In this document: positions 1-8,484 of the stretch, one piece after another | Layout of the letters: each line of letters starts with the position of its first letter | How positions within the stretch are numbered: the first letter of the stretch is position 1 | NCBI GenBank assembly: GCA_009676745.1 | Contig: CP046062.1 | Location: 1,473,501 to 1,537,500 of the forward strand | Length of the DNA stretch: 64,000 nt | Reading direction: 5' to 3' | Source of the DNA: Leuconostoc mesenteroides subsp. mesenteroides | GTDB lineage: Bacteria; Bacillota; Bacilli; Lactobacillales; Lactobacillaceae | Made by a program: the position numbers and the translations under genes | Notes under the pieces: generated by a model | What the model was told of the DNA's origin: nothing | Database searches by the model: none | The model's input: only the letters and a program-made list of their open reading frames with translations

Positions 1-2
1 TC

Positions 3-311
3 GCACCTGCTAAAGGTCAAGAGCTTGCTGTACCAGTTGCTAGTGTTAAAAAGGTAACGGTTGCGGATATGCCAAATGCTGATAAGCCACAACCACAAAA
101 GGTTGCAGTGCATTATTACAACATTAAGAAAACACCAAAGGTTGAAAAGACAGCCACACCCGAAACGCCAAAGGCAGTTGAAACGGCAAGTATTTTGCCA
201 ACAACGCATGCTAATGAAAATCAGGGTGGCGTTTTGTTAAGTGCATTGGCAGGGTTAGCTAGTCTTGGTTTGGCTTTTGGTATCTCAAAAAAAGGTAAAA
301 AGCAAAACTAA
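3..311 (+). CDS. Sortase-anchored surface protein, C-terminal part (cut by window edge)
   Basis: The reading frame is open from the left edge, so only the C-terminus is seen. It is rich in Val, Lys, Pro and Thr. It ends with a cell-wall sorting signal: LPTTHA, about 9 polar residues, a hydrophobic segment (GGVLLSALAGLASLGLAFGI) and a Lys-rich tail (SKKGKKQN). Position 5 of the motif is His rather than Gly, as in the next gene, so the shared variant LPxTHA is probably what the host sortase recognises (inference). It lies just upstream of the transfer genes, so a role as a mating adhesin is possible but unproven. The in-frame ATG at 69 is most likely internal. Confidence 0.75.
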   Translation, partial: APAKGQELAVPVASVKKVTVADMPNADKPQPQKVAVHYYNIKKTPKVEKTATPETPKAVETASILPTTHANENQGGVLLSALAGLASLGLAFGISKKGKKQN

Positions 312-399
312 TTTAAAAATTGATCTCGTGACGTTATCACAGAATATAACCAAATGGGGTGTGAAGCCCAATCAATAAAATTGTTAGGAGACAATAAAC

Positions 400-1356
400 A
401 TGTTGCAAAAACAACTTTTAATCGCTGGGTCTGTTTTAGGGGCTTTAGCATTAGGTCATCAAGCAGTTAGTGCTGATACTGTACCAACAACTGATACTAG
501 TACAGCACAATCAGTACAAGCAACTGCTAAGGTGTTGCCACAAGTTAAGGCGGTTGTCTTAAGTGCTACAACTGATGTTGTGAGTGATGCCAATTCTAAC
601 GTAGATGACGGTACGACAGTGGGTGATGGTGGTACATCAACAGATGACGGTACCAGTGTTGATAACGGTGGTTCTGGTTCTTCAACTGATGACGGCGGTG
701 GTTCTTCATCTACTGATAACGGTTCCGATGTTGATAATGGTGGTTCCGGTTCTTCAACTGATGACGGTAGTGGTTCTTCATCTACTGATGATGGTACCAG
801 TGTTGATAATGGTGGTTCTGGTTCCTCAACAGAAGACGGTAATAGTTCGTCAACTGATAATGGTGGTTCAAGTTCATCAGAGGACAATGATAGTTCAAGT
901 TCTTCATCAGATAACAATGGTTCTTCATCAAATGGTGGCGGTACGGATAGTTCAACGACTGGTGACAATGGGGCATCAAGCGAAGATAATACCGTGCCAC
1001 TGACACCAACTACACCTGATACAAACAATCAAGGCGAAGTCAATCATGTCAAGCCAGTTGAAGTAACACCTGATAATTCTGGTAATGTTGTTGATGTGCC
1101 AACACAAGTTGCTAGTGTACCTAGCGTTGCTCGTGCAGTTGAAGCCTATAATCAAGCGCTAACTGCTAATGACAAAGATGCGACAAAGGCACCAGTTGTT
1201 GAAGCTAAGCAAAAACTTGATGATGCCGTAGCTAAGGCATTGCCATTAACACATGCCACAGAAAAGTCATCTATGGGTGGTAATGGCATCTTAGCATTGG
1301 CAGTGTCTGGTTTAGTTGCTTTGGGTGGTTTGATTTACAAGCGTAAGCATCTATAA
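400..1356 (+). CDS. Sortase-anchored Ser/Asp/Gly-repeat surface protein
   Basis: A 318-residue surface protein. Residues 1-25 form a signal peptide (hydrophobic core, then AVSA before DTVP). Residues about 65-195 are a low-complexity acidic stalk made of repeats such as DNGGSGSSTDDG. A helical stretch of about 50 residues follows, then LPLTHA, a hydrophobic segment and KRKHL. This is the layout of wall-anchored adhesins with an SD-type stalk. The ribosome site TTAGGAG lies 10 bases before the ATG. It directly precedes the tcpC-like gene, so it may assist cell contact during mating (inference). The repeats make length change by slippage likely. Confidence 0.8.
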   Translation: MLQKQLLIAGSVLGALALGHQAVSADTVPTTDTSTAQSVQATAKVLPQVKAVVLSATTDVVSDANSNVDDGTTVGDGGTSTDDGTSVDNGGSGSSTDDGGGSSSTDNGSDVDNGGSGSSTDDGSGSSSTDDGTSVDNGGSGSSTEDGNSSSTDNGGSSSSEDNDSSSSSSDNNGSSSNGGGTDSSTTGDNGASSEDNTVPLTPTTPDTNNQGEVNHVKPVEVTPDNSGNVVDVPTQVASVPSVARAVEAYNQALTANDKDATKAPVVEAKQKLDDAVAKALPLTHATEKSSMGGNGILALAVSGLVALGGLIYKRKHL

Positions 1357-1386
1357 TGGTTTAAAAATAGCGAAAGGGGGTGTGAA

Positions 1387-2334
1387 ATGCGTGGTCTCCC
1401 AAAACTCAAAGTGAATTTTGAGTATGAAAAAAAGCAAAAGGAAAAAGCAGTAAAAATACCTAAAGCTCACACAATGAATTTAGGTAAGGTACGTAAGATA
1501 GTTCTATTATTTCTAATAGGGCTTTTTATTTACTTTAGTTATGTATTGGTACTTGCTAATGCGATCGCTCAAAAGAATAAAACGTTGCGTGCAACGGTCA
1601 CAACTTTAAGCAAAAAATTGGATAAAGCAAGTGCTGGTACAACCAGTTACAACCCTGTTGTCGGACAATATCTTGCCAACTTTTTGACACTTTATTATGC
1701 TTCATCAGATAGTAACGCTGATAGTCGTTCGCAACAATTAAGTAAATATTTGGCGAGTAATATCACACTACCTAACAACGTTGGCAATTCCAAAATGAAG
1801 TTAGATAGTGCTAAATTAAATGGCATCTTCACTGTGGATAGTGTCAAAACAGCACAGTATAGCTTGGTGGTTGAAGCGGACGGCAAACAAAGTGATATGA
1901 CGGTTAATGTACCGTATGCGCAGGAAAATGAAAAACTAACCGTGATTGGTTTGCCTTATGTTGCCAACACAATTGATAGTGTCGGACACATAGGGACTGC
2001 AAGATTTGATAAAACTGGTAAGACAATCAACGATAGTGAAGTCACGGCAAAAGTCGTTAAGTTTACCAAACAATTTGCACAAAAATATGTATCATCTTCA
2101 ACTAAAGATATGTCAATGTTAATGTCCGACCCTGTGGGGTTAAATGGTGCTGTTGACCTTGTGACGTTAGATGATAGTAGTATCAAAGTAACAGGCACAA
2201 GTGAAAAGCCAGTTGTGACAGCGACAATGACGGTTCAAGTTCATGGTACAAACATTATGCAAGTACAGACAATTAGGTTAGATTTGAAGAAACAATCATC
2301 AACCTATTTTGTCACTAAATTTGTACAAGCATAG
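1387..2334 (+). CDS. TcpC/ConB-like conjugal transfer protein
   Basis: A 315-residue bitopic membrane protein: a basic cytoplasmic N-terminus, one transmembrane helix near residues 36-58, a short coiled linker, and two extracellular NTF2-like halves (residues about 90-190 and 205-310). This is the layout of TcpC of pCW3, Orf13 of Tn916 and ConB of ICEBs1, which are VirB8-like parts of the Gram-positive mating channel. The family call rests on the architecture and on segments such as the VGQYLANFLTLYY stretch. The AAAGGGGGTG ribosome site is 6 bases before the ATG. It is the first gene of a block of co-directional transfer genes. Confidence 0.8.
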   Translation: MRGLPKLKVNFEYEKKQKEKAVKIPKAHTMNLGKVRKIVLLFLIGLFIYFSYVLVLANAIAQKNKTLRATVTTLSKKLDKASAGTTSYNPVVGQYLANFLTLYYASSDSNADSRSQQLSKYLASNITLPNNVGNSKMKLDSAKLNGIFTVDSVKTAQYSLVVEADGKQSDMTVNVPYAQENEKLTVIGLPYVANTIDSVGHIGTARFDKTGKTINDSEVTAKVVKFTKQFAQKYVSSSTKDMSMLMSDPVGLNGAVDLVTLDDSSIKVTGTSEKPVVTATMTVQVHGTNIMQVQTIRLDLKKQSSTYFVTKFVQA

Positions 2335-2345
2335 AAAGGAGTATT

Positions 2346-2573
2346 ATGGATATTTATAACGCTTTGAAACCTGTGTTGCTTTTTGGTGTTGTTGTTATCG
2401 CTGGTGGCCGTTCAATCGGTCATTATGGTAAGAATGAAACAAAAGCCATGTGGGTAACAATTTTAATTGGCGCTTTGGTTTATTTCTTCGTCAATGGACC
2501 AGCCAATACATTAAATGCCTTTTCTGGTTTGATGAATACAATTTTGAATTATATTCAAGGGCTAGGGGGTTAA
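2346..2573 (+). CDS. Small ConC/TcpD-like membrane protein
   Basis: 75 residues with two hydrophobic segments (about 10-22 and 34-50) and a GGRSIGHYG turn between them. It lies between the TcpC-like and TcpE-like genes, the place held by conC in ICEBs1 and by small membrane genes in related elements. The position and two-helix shape support a role in the mating channel; sequence alone does not fix one. GAAAGGAG lies just upstream of the ATG. Confidence 0.65.
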   Translation: MDIYNALKPVLLFGVVVIAGGRSIGHYGKNETKAMWVTILIGALVYFFVNGPANTLNAFSGLMNTILNYIQGLGG

Positions 2574-2578
2574 GGTCT

Positions 2579-2953
2579 ATGTACAATTACAGGCGAGTTT
2601 ACACGAATTCGGCAAAGTTCAAAACGATTTATGGCGATTTCAAGTTACCAGTTTTTATTGATACTCGAATTGCTGGCGTTTTGTCAATTACAACGGTGAT
2701 CGATGCCGTGATTATCTTTGTATTCAAACTTTATACTGTGAGTAATGGGGGTTTAACATTGGGGTTTGCTCTATTGGTTAGCACATTAGTTGGTGTTTAT
2801 CAATTAGACAAACTACTCAAAGTTGATGATTTACCATTTGAGACAACGCTTAAATATGCTTTAACACATTATTGGCGTTATTGGTTTCAAAAGAAACAGT
2901 TGTATCAGGATAAACATTTGAATAGTAATCATAAGCGGTATCAAATTTTATAG
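2579..2953 (+). CDS. TcpE/ConD-like conjugal transfer protein
   Basis: 124 residues: about 40 polar N-terminal residues, two hydrophobic helices (about 32-50 and 58-76), then a basic amphipathic tail rich in Tyr, Trp and Lys. This matches the TcpE family (Tn916 Orf17-like, ICEBs1 ConD), which helps place the VirB4-type ATPase at the membrane. An in-frame upstream start exists at 2450, but it overlaps the previous gene. The ATG at 2579 follows AGGGGG and begins six bases after the upstream stop codon, so it is preferred. Confidence 0.75.
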   Translation: MYNYRRVYTNSAKFKTIYGDFKLPVFIDTRIAGVLSITTVIDAVIIFVFKLYTVSNGGLTLGFALLVSTLVGVYQLDKLLKVDDLPFETTLKYALTHYWRYWFQKKQLYQDKHLNSNHKRYQIL

Positions 2954-2958
2954 TCTTT

Positions 2959-2984
2959 AAAAAGCATGTGAAAGCATGTTTTTA
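2959..2984 (+). terminator. Intrinsic terminator after the tcpE-like gene
   Basis: Arms AAAGCATG (2961-2968) and CATGTTTT (2975-2982) form a stem with one G-U pair and a 6-base loop, running into a T tract. It would end or weaken transcription from the first transfer genes before the 189-residue gene. Confidence 0.55.
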
Positions 2985-3080
2985 TCATGTTATCGTCAAT
3001 TGAAAGATAGGGCAGTGCTGGGGCAGTTCCAGCAGGTAACATTTTAATTTACAAAAAAATGGAAAGGTTGGTGTGATAGA

Positions 3081-3650
3081 ATGGATATATTAACAACACG
3101 ATATGAGAGAATGAATATGTCTGAAAAACCAAAAAAATTTGAGAAAAAGAATTTATTGTATCTAGTGATTGCAGGACTAGCTTTAGTCATTATCATTTTA
3201 TTAGCATCATGGGTCATAATTTCCAATAATTCGGGTGCGACTACTGAAGAAACTGGTGCAACGGCTAAAGTAAGTAGTAGTGCATCGAGTATATCAAGCT
3301 CATCAACTAGTAAATACGTTGAGGGTAAAGACTACACTGTTAAATATTCAAATGACGGTATTATTGATAAAGCTAGTGTTGATGAAGCTATGACAGCTAC
3401 TGGTGTTAATAATTATGAAAATGATATGAATACTGACGGTGGTAACTATGCAAAAATTGAACTCTATTATAATAAAGCAAAGAACGTAGTTGTTCAAAAA
3501 CTATTTCAGAATGGTTATAAAAACAATGAGCCAACGGTGATAATAGCTTACGATTTATCAAAAAAAGAAATGGTAACAGGTCACATTGGACGGTTGTATT
3601 ATGATAATCAGCCATTAGTATATACTTGGACGAATAATACAGTTCAATAA
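3081..3650 (+). CDS. Membrane-anchored protein of unknown function (possible cargo)
   Basis: 189 residues. A basic N-terminus and one transmembrane helix (about residues 28-50) are followed by a Ser/Thr/Ala-rich linker (about 55-78) and an extracellular domain of about 110 residues rich in Tyr, Asn and Asp. I do not recognise the domain. Starts at 3081 (GGAAAGG 13 bases upstream) and 3117 (GAGAGA 6 bases upstream) are both possible. The gene is enclosed by two intrinsic terminators, unlike the tightly packed transfer genes around it, so it may be an inserted accessory gene such as a surface or immunity lipoprotein-like factor. Confidence 0.6.
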   Translation: MDILTTRYERMNMSEKPKKFEKKNLLYLVIAGLALVIIILLASWVIISNNSGATTEETGATAKVSSSASSISSSSTSKYVEGKDYTVKYSNDGIIDKASVDEAMTATGVNNYENDMNTDGGNYAKIELYYNKAKNVVVQKLFQNGYKNNEPTVIIAYDLSKKEMVTGHIGRLYYDNQPLVYTWTNNTVQ

Positions 3651-3657
3651 ATATGTT

Positions 3658-3691
3658 AGTGTTTGCAATGTTTGCAGGCGCTTTTTATTTT
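3658..3691 (+). terminator. Intrinsic terminator before the VirB6-like gene
   Basis: AGTGTTTGCA (3658-3667) pairs with TGCAGGCGCT (3673-3682) over ten pairs, several of them G-U, with a 5-base loop and then TTTTTATTTT. It lies 8 bases after the previous stop codon and directly before the next ribosome site, so some read-through or a downstream promoter is needed for the genes that follow. Confidence 0.7.
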
Positions 3692-3704
3692 GAAAGGAAA
3701 GCAC

Positions 3705-5747
3705 ATGTTAATAAAATTATGTCGGAAGCTAATTATTTTGGCTTCTTTTTTGTTTGTTTTGGGTTTTGCACAAACACAAGTATCTGCCAATGATAGTAGT
3801 AATTCGAACAGTTCCGTAATTTCTGATGATACTACTAAGGCAATCGATGATGCTTCAAAGCAAGCTGAACAAGCAGTCGGAGAAGTAACCAGTGATGCGG
3901 AAAAAAAGTCAGGGGATACTTCTTCCACTAGTGATTATACGGAGACAGAAATTAAATTAAATCTAACTCAACATAATATGAACTGGGTAAACAGTCATAT
4001 TTTGCAAAATTACAAGTTCTATCATCAAGATAGTTCATTGACAGATTTTTCTTCTGGTGCGGCACATATTATGACTGATCTGTTTACAGCTGTTAATTTA
4101 AATATTGTTTATCCGTTGTTTGATAAGTCACTATCAACGATGTTTGATTTGACGAATATTACTGATGGTATCAATAAAGTTTTAGGTAGCGTGGGAAAAT
4201 ATTCTCAAAAAGCATGGCAAAGTGATGCCTTAAAAGGACTACTTTATGTAGCATTTGGCATTGGGCTTATTTGGACGTTTGCAAAAAGTATTAAAAATGG
4301 AGGTGGTTTAAAATCAATTCTTACGATACTTGTTATTGCAGTTGTCGGTTCGGCTTGGGTTAGTGGTGGTAGTACAGTATTAAAAACAATCAATACGTTA
4401 ACTTCTAATGCGCAAACAGCCGTCTTTGTGGCGACAAGTGATATTGATGATAGTGGTTATACTTCAACTGGCGATGATTTCCAAGGTACTTTACGATACG
4501 CATACTTTACAAAAGCGGTTGAGCGACCTTTTTTGTTAGGTAATTATGGTGTTGCCACAATGGCAGATGCCGAAAAAGGTAATGATAAAATGGGTAACCC
4601 TTATCGTTTAATTGGTGGTAACGTCACTGATGATGTGTTGACAGAATTTGCGAAGAATAATAGTTATATTAAAAAGAAAGGCGGACAAGAATGGTATCAA
4701 GTCGCAATCGCCTTTATGTCGCCAGTGATGTCGGTTGCCTATGGTATACCTTTACTAATGGTTGGTTTAGCTAATCTATTAGTTCAATTAGGGGCTATTT
4801 TACTGTATTATTTAGCGCCTTTTACAATTATGATTTCACTTCTTCCAAAATTTGCGAATAGTGCTTTAAAAACTGCAATGGGTGCGCTGGGGTTGCTTTT
4901 TGCTAAGGTTGGTTTGTTATTTGGCATCATGTTTATTAGTTGGGTTGGCAATGTGACCGATACTGTTATTCCACCAACAAATAGTGCAAGTTCAATGTTA
5001 AACTCAATTGTTTATATTGTTTTGATGATTCTACTTTGGAAAAACAAAAGTTGGTTAGTGCAAACGATTACTGGTTCAAGTGTAGCTAATAATGCTATGA
5101 ACAAAATCAGTATGACTCGGGCAGGACGTGAAGCACTAGGTACGGCAAATGAAATGCGTAATAGTGCTAATCGTATGTATCAAGGCGCACGTAACGGTAT
5201 CAAACGTGGCAAAGACATGAAAGACAATTACAAAGACAAGCATAGTGATGATTTTGATGATGATGAACTTCGTGATGAAATTGAACAGGAAGAACAAGCA
5301 AAGCGTAAGCAAGCTCGCAAAGACTACCTTTCAAAAGATATGGCAAAGCATCAAGCACAAGTGAAAAAAGACCGTGCTAGTCGTTTAAAGAATGCAATGC
5401 CAAATCAAGATACACCACATGACATGCCACAGTCAAAGGGCAATGATTTGCCTGATAATAACGGTACACATAGTAGAGCAATTGCTGATGAAGTGAAATT
5501 GCCACGCTATCAACGTTCTAAAGAATTAAAGAAAGTCCCTGAAACGTCTGATAGCGCCACAGAGCCAACAGGACGTAAATCAAGTAAAAGTTATGAAACC
5601 GGTTCTAAAGAGGCACAGACAAGACGTGAGGCACGTTCAAAGGTATTGAAGTCAAAAGATGATACCACACATTTTAATCAACGTTTACAAGCTGATACTG
5701 AACAGCGTAAACAAAACAAGCAAGATTTAGATAAGGAGTTGCGATGA
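3705..5747 (+). CDS. VirB6/ConG-like polytopic channel protein
   Basis: 680 residues starting MLIKLCRKLIILASF, with GAAAGGAAAG 6 bases before the ATG (an in-frame start at 3663 lies inside the terminator hairpin and is rejected). A signal-like helix leads to an extracellular Ser/Thr/Asp region, then at least six hydrophobic helices between residues about 170 and 460. After that comes a hydrophilic, strongly charged tail of about 200 residues with many Lys, Arg, Glu and Gln. This is the shape of Tn916 Orf15 / ICEBs1 ConG, the VirB6-type pore protein. The charged tail probably contacts DNA or cytoplasmic ATPases (inference). It overlaps the next gene by ATGA. Confidence 0.8.
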   Translation: MLIKLCRKLIILASFLFVLGFAQTQVSANDSSNSNSSVISDDTTKAIDDASKQAEQAVGEVTSDAEKKSGDTSSTSDYTETEIKLNLTQHNMNWVNSHILQNYKFYHQDSSLTDFSSGAAHIMTDLFTAVNLNIVYPLFDKSLSTMFDLTNITDGINKVLGSVGKYSQKAWQSDALKGLLYVAFGIGLIWTFAKSIKNGGGLKSILTILVIAVVGSAWVSGGSTVLKTINTLTSNAQTAVFVATSDIDDSGYTSTGDDFQGTLRYAYFTKAVERPFLLGNYGVATMADAEKGNDKMGNPYRLIGGNVTDDVLTEFAKNNSYIKKKGGQEWYQVAIAFMSPVMSVAYGIPLLMVGLANLLVQLGAILLYYLAPFTIMISLLPKFANSALKTAMGALGLLFAKVGLLFGIMFISWVGNVTDTVIPPTNSASSMLNSIVYIVLMILLWKNKSWLVQTITGSSVANNAMNKISMTRAGREALGTANEMRNSANRMYQGARNGIKRGKDMKDNYKDKHSDDFDDDELRDEIEQEEQAKRKQARKDYLSKDMAKHQAQVKKDRASRLKNAMPNQDTPHDMPQSKGNDLPDNNGTHSRAIADEVKLPRYQRSKELKKVPETSDSATEPTGRKSSKSYETGSKEAQTRREARSKVLKSKDDTTHFNQRLQADTEQRKQNKQDLDKELR

Positions 5748-6886
5748 AAAAACTTCTGAAAGGCTATTTAATAGCTATTTTATCCCTTGTTTTTTTAATT
5801 ATTGTCATTATTGGTATGTTTTCTAGCAATAGTGATCAGTGTCAATCTACCAGTACAGACGTTAGTGTCACAACCAGTGCTGATAAAGAAGCGGTTGCTA
5901 AGTCATTGCATGACAACCTTAAAAAAATATCAAGTGTGACCGAAGCTGGTATTGCTGGTTATCTGGGTAATACACAACATGAAAGTGGTTTTAATGCTAG
6001 TGTTGTGCAATCAAATGCAACTTACAATGAGACAACGGCAATGAACGCTAGTATCAGTGGTTACGCTTTTGGGCTTAATCAATGGGACAATTCAAGGCGT
6101 GTTGAGTTGCTGAATTATGCGAAATCTCAAAATAAAAAGTGGACTGATGCCAGCTTGCAATTAGATTTTGCCCTTAATCATGACGGCACGAACTCTGATT
6201 TATTAAAGCAAGGTCTGAAAATGACTAACGTTGATGATGCCACTGAATTTTTAAGAGCTAGTTGGGAACGTGGTGGTGTTGGGACAACAGCTACAAGACA
6301 AAGCTATGCTCGTTCTTGGTATGCTAAGTTTTCCAATGGGTCATCAGATACAGCCGTTGACACCGCCACAACTGGTACTGAAACAACTCAAAATACTGAT
6401 AACACAACTAATAATTCCAGTGGTTGCTCAACCAATGTTGCGCAAGGTATGGGAACTAGTGGTGCGCCAGTTAAAGAAATTCCTAGTGCCTATAAAAGCA
6501 AAATTAAAGATACGAATTTCACAGCCACGTCATCATCAAATACTTATCCATTCGGACAATGTACTTGGTATACCTATAATCGTATGCAAGAATTAGGCAC
6601 ACCAGTAGAAAATGGCTTAGGTAATGGTGCTGATTGGGGTAAGAATGCTAAAGCCAAAGGGTATAAAACTGATAGTCAACCACATGTGGGTTGGGCAGTT
6701 AGTTTCTCACAAGGTGCAGACGGTGCCGACCCGACTTACGGACACGTAGCCGTAGTTGAAGCGATCAGTGATGACGGTAAGCATTTCTTAGTTAGTGAAT
6801 GTAATGTTGTGGCATCTGGGACTGGAACGGTTAGTTTTAGAGAATTAACAGCAGGTCAAGGCGTAACCTTTATTCAAGGTAAATAA
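5744..6886 (+). CDS. Two-domain cell-wall hydrolase (phage-tail lysozyme + CHAP), CwlT-like
   Basis: 380 residues. One N-terminal helix (about 6-27) anchors the protein outside the cell. Residues about 48-200 form a lysozyme-like domain with the GYLGNTQHESGFN segment carrying the catalytic Glu. A Thr/Asn-rich linker follows, then a CHAP amidase/endopeptidase domain from about residue 265, with FGQCTWYTYN (nucleophile Cys) and YGHVAVVE (catalytic His). Tn916 Orf14 and ICEBs1 CwlT have the same two-enzyme layout; they cut glycan and peptide so the mating channel can cross the wall. The start overlaps the upstream stop (ATGA), which implies translational coupling. Confidence 0.88.
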   Translation: MKKLLKGYLIAILSLVFLIIVIIGMFSSNSDQCQSTSTDVSVTTSADKEAVAKSLHDNLKKISSVTEAGIAGYLGNTQHESGFNASVVQSNATYNETTAMNASISGYAFGLNQWDNSRRVELLNYAKSQNKKWTDASLQLDFALNHDGTNSDLLKQGLKMTNVDDATEFLRASWERGGVGTTATRQSYARSWYAKFSNGSSDTAVDTATTGTETTQNTDNTTNNSSGCSTNVAQGMGTSGAPVKEIPSAYKSKIKDTNFTATSSSNTYPFGQCTWYTYNRMQELGTPVENGLGNGADWGKNAKAKGYKTDSQPHVGWAVSFSQGADGADPTYGHVAVVEAISDDGKHFLVSECNVVASGTGTVSFRELTAGQGVTFIQGK

Positions 6887-6901
6887 TCGAAAGGAGATAG
6901 T

Positions 6902-7426
6902 ATGAAAAATAGCCGTTTAATCATTGTTGCGTGTTTAGTTTTGGCTGGTATTCTTGTAACACAATTTAATCAGATGCCTAATTTAGATAAACAATTAGTT
7001 CAAGCTAAAGCTGATTTAAAGCAAGCTAAATTAAGTCAAAAAAAGTCAAAGACAATCGTATCTAGTCCTCAATCACAACAATCGACAGTTAGTGATAGCA
7101 CTAATCAAGTCACTAATTTTGTAAAAACATTTAGTAATCAGCCTACTTCAACTTATCCTGATAGTTTGAAAGGGTTGGCATCACAAAAAGTGATTAACGA
7201 ATTAACACAGACTTTTGCGCCTACTGTGACGTTTAGTGACAAGGCACATTATGATGTACCACTTGTCGGGCTTAAAAATGCTTGGGGGTCTGATTTAGAA
7301 TATTTAGTTATTGCTAAGAGTGATGTACAAAGTGTGGCTTACACAATCACTTATGATACTGATGAAAAGCAAGTGACTGATATGTCACGACTAAACTTGA
7401 AAGGGGCATTCGATAATGAAAAATAA
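6902..7426 (+). CDS. Membrane-anchored transfer protein of unknown function
   Basis: 174 residues: one N-terminal helix (about 5-22), a Lys/Gln/Ala-rich coiled-coil-like stalk to residue about 55, a Ser/Thr/Gln linker, and an extracellular domain of about 110 residues. The next gene has the same plan, and so do the two genes at the right edge of the window in the second transfer system. This suggests a recurrent VirB8-like or scaffold component (inference). GAAAGGAG precedes the ATG. Confidence 0.65.
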   Translation: MKNSRLIIVACLVLAGILVTQFNQMPNLDKQLVQAKADLKQAKLSQKKSKTIVSSPQSQQSTVSDSTNQVTNFVKTFSNQPTSTYPDSLKGLASQKVINELTQTFAPTVTFSDKAHYDVPLVGLKNAWGSDLEYLVIAKSDVQSVAYTITYDTDEKQVTDMSRLNLKGAFDNEK

Positions 7427-7982
7427 GGTTTTACTTAGCATTATGAGTTTGCTTTTAGTTAGTCTTGGCATCACAATGTCAATCACAAATCATAAACGGT
7501 CACAGATAGCAGAAGTTAGAAAGGAAGTGTCGCAAGTGGCTAAAACACAAAAGCATGTCACGACACAAATTGATAACTTGCAAACGACTTACAATGCAAA
7601 TGATGCGACAGCTAAACGAAAGTTATTAGAATTTGCAAAGGCTTATTATACTTTTAGTAGTCAGTCAGATTATGATAAGCGATTTAGTAAGGTGTCTGGT
7701 ATTGTGTCACTATCTAAAGACCAGCAAAACAGTTTATTTGATAGTGGACTAGATGCCACTGGTGGGTCACGAATTGATAATCTTGGTTTAACTAGTGAGT
7801 ATCAAACAGCCACAGGTTATACAAGTGATTTAGATAATCAAACAATCGAAAGCCTAGCGAATGTGGTTGTACAAACTAGTGGTACAGGTCAAAAAGCAAT
7901 CAATCAAACCGTTCTTTTACATGGCTGGTTTGATATAAAAACGCAGAAACTAACATCAATTAAAATCAATCAAATACAGTAA
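7416..7982 (+). CDS. Membrane-anchored transfer protein of unknown function, second copy of the plan
   Basis: 188 residues with a helix at about 5-22, a coiled-coil-like stretch (about 30-60) and an extracellular domain with a Tyr/Phe-rich start (AKAYYTFSSQSDYDKRF), as in TcpC-type NTF2-like domains. It starts inside the previous gene (11-base overlap), so it is coupled to it. It may pair with its neighbour in the channel; no function is recognised. Confidence 0.65.
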   Translation: MKNKVLLSIMSLLLVSLGITMSITNHKRSQIAEVRKEVSQVAKTQKHVTTQIDNLQTTYNANDATAKRKLLEFAKAYYTFSSQSDYDKRFSKVSGIVSLSKDQQNSLFDSGLDATGGSRIDNLGLTSEYQTATGYTSDLDNQTIESLANVVVQTSGTGQKAINQTVLLHGWFDIKTQKLTSIKINQIQ

Positions 7983-7991
7983 GGAGAATGA

Positions 7992-8453
7992 ATGATGAAA
8001 CATTATATTAAAGGGGGTAATGAAACTAAGAAAGGGAATAAAAAACAGTTACCCAAACCCATTACAATTATTATCAATAGCGTATTACCAGTCATTTTGT
8101 TATTAGTGGCTGGTTTTTATTTTATCCCGAAAGCATCAATGTATTTTCAAAATAATGATGTGAAAGGGTTAGATACAAATGTACAAGCTGTGATGTTTTA
8201 CAATGCCGATTGCGCACATTGTCAAAAGGTCTATCCCAAAATCTTTTGGCACAATGTTTTGAATTTCAATCATGAGGACAAACAAATTCAAACAATCAAT
8301 GTGCAAAACGTCAATAACAAACATTATGTGTCTGACTTTGCGATACAAGAAACACCAACGTTTATGAAACCTAATAACCCAAACATGAAGCTTGTCTCAA
8401 CTGATGTGAAACAAATTAACAATTTTGCAGAAACTGGGGCAAGTGATCAATGA
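7992..8453 (+). CDS. Membrane-anchored thioredoxin-like protein
   Basis: 153 residues: a basic N-terminus, one helix (about 25-46), then a thioredoxin-like domain with the active-site pair CAHC (residues 74-77) and a cis-Pro region at ETPTFM. The protein would sit outside the cell and make or repair disulfides in, or reduce, partner proteins; few of the neighbouring proteins have paired cysteines, so the substrate is unclear. Two ATGs (7992, 7995) follow AAGGAG; the second has slightly better spacing. The second transfer system at 62.7 kb carries an equivalent protein with CPDC. Confidence 0.78.
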   Translation: MMKHYIKGGNETKKGNKKQLPKPITIIINSVLPVILLLVAGFYFIPKASMYFQNNDVKGLDTNVQAVMFYNADCAHCQKVYPKIFWHNVLNFNHEDKQIQTINVQNVNNKHYVSDFAIQETPTFMKPNNPNMKLVSTDVKQINNFAETGASDQ

Positions 8454-8484
8454 CAAATTTTAAAAGAAAGGTAGGTCATTAAGT

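Noticed and set aside
459..1028. Long minus-strand and second-frame plus-strand frames across the surface protein
   Set aside because: They are shadows of the Ser/Asp repeat (its reverse reads Pro/Ser/Val-rich), without ribosome sites.
3044..3226. Minus-strand frame of 60 codons opposite the 189-residue gene
   Set aside because: A shadow of the transmembrane segment, with no ribosome site.
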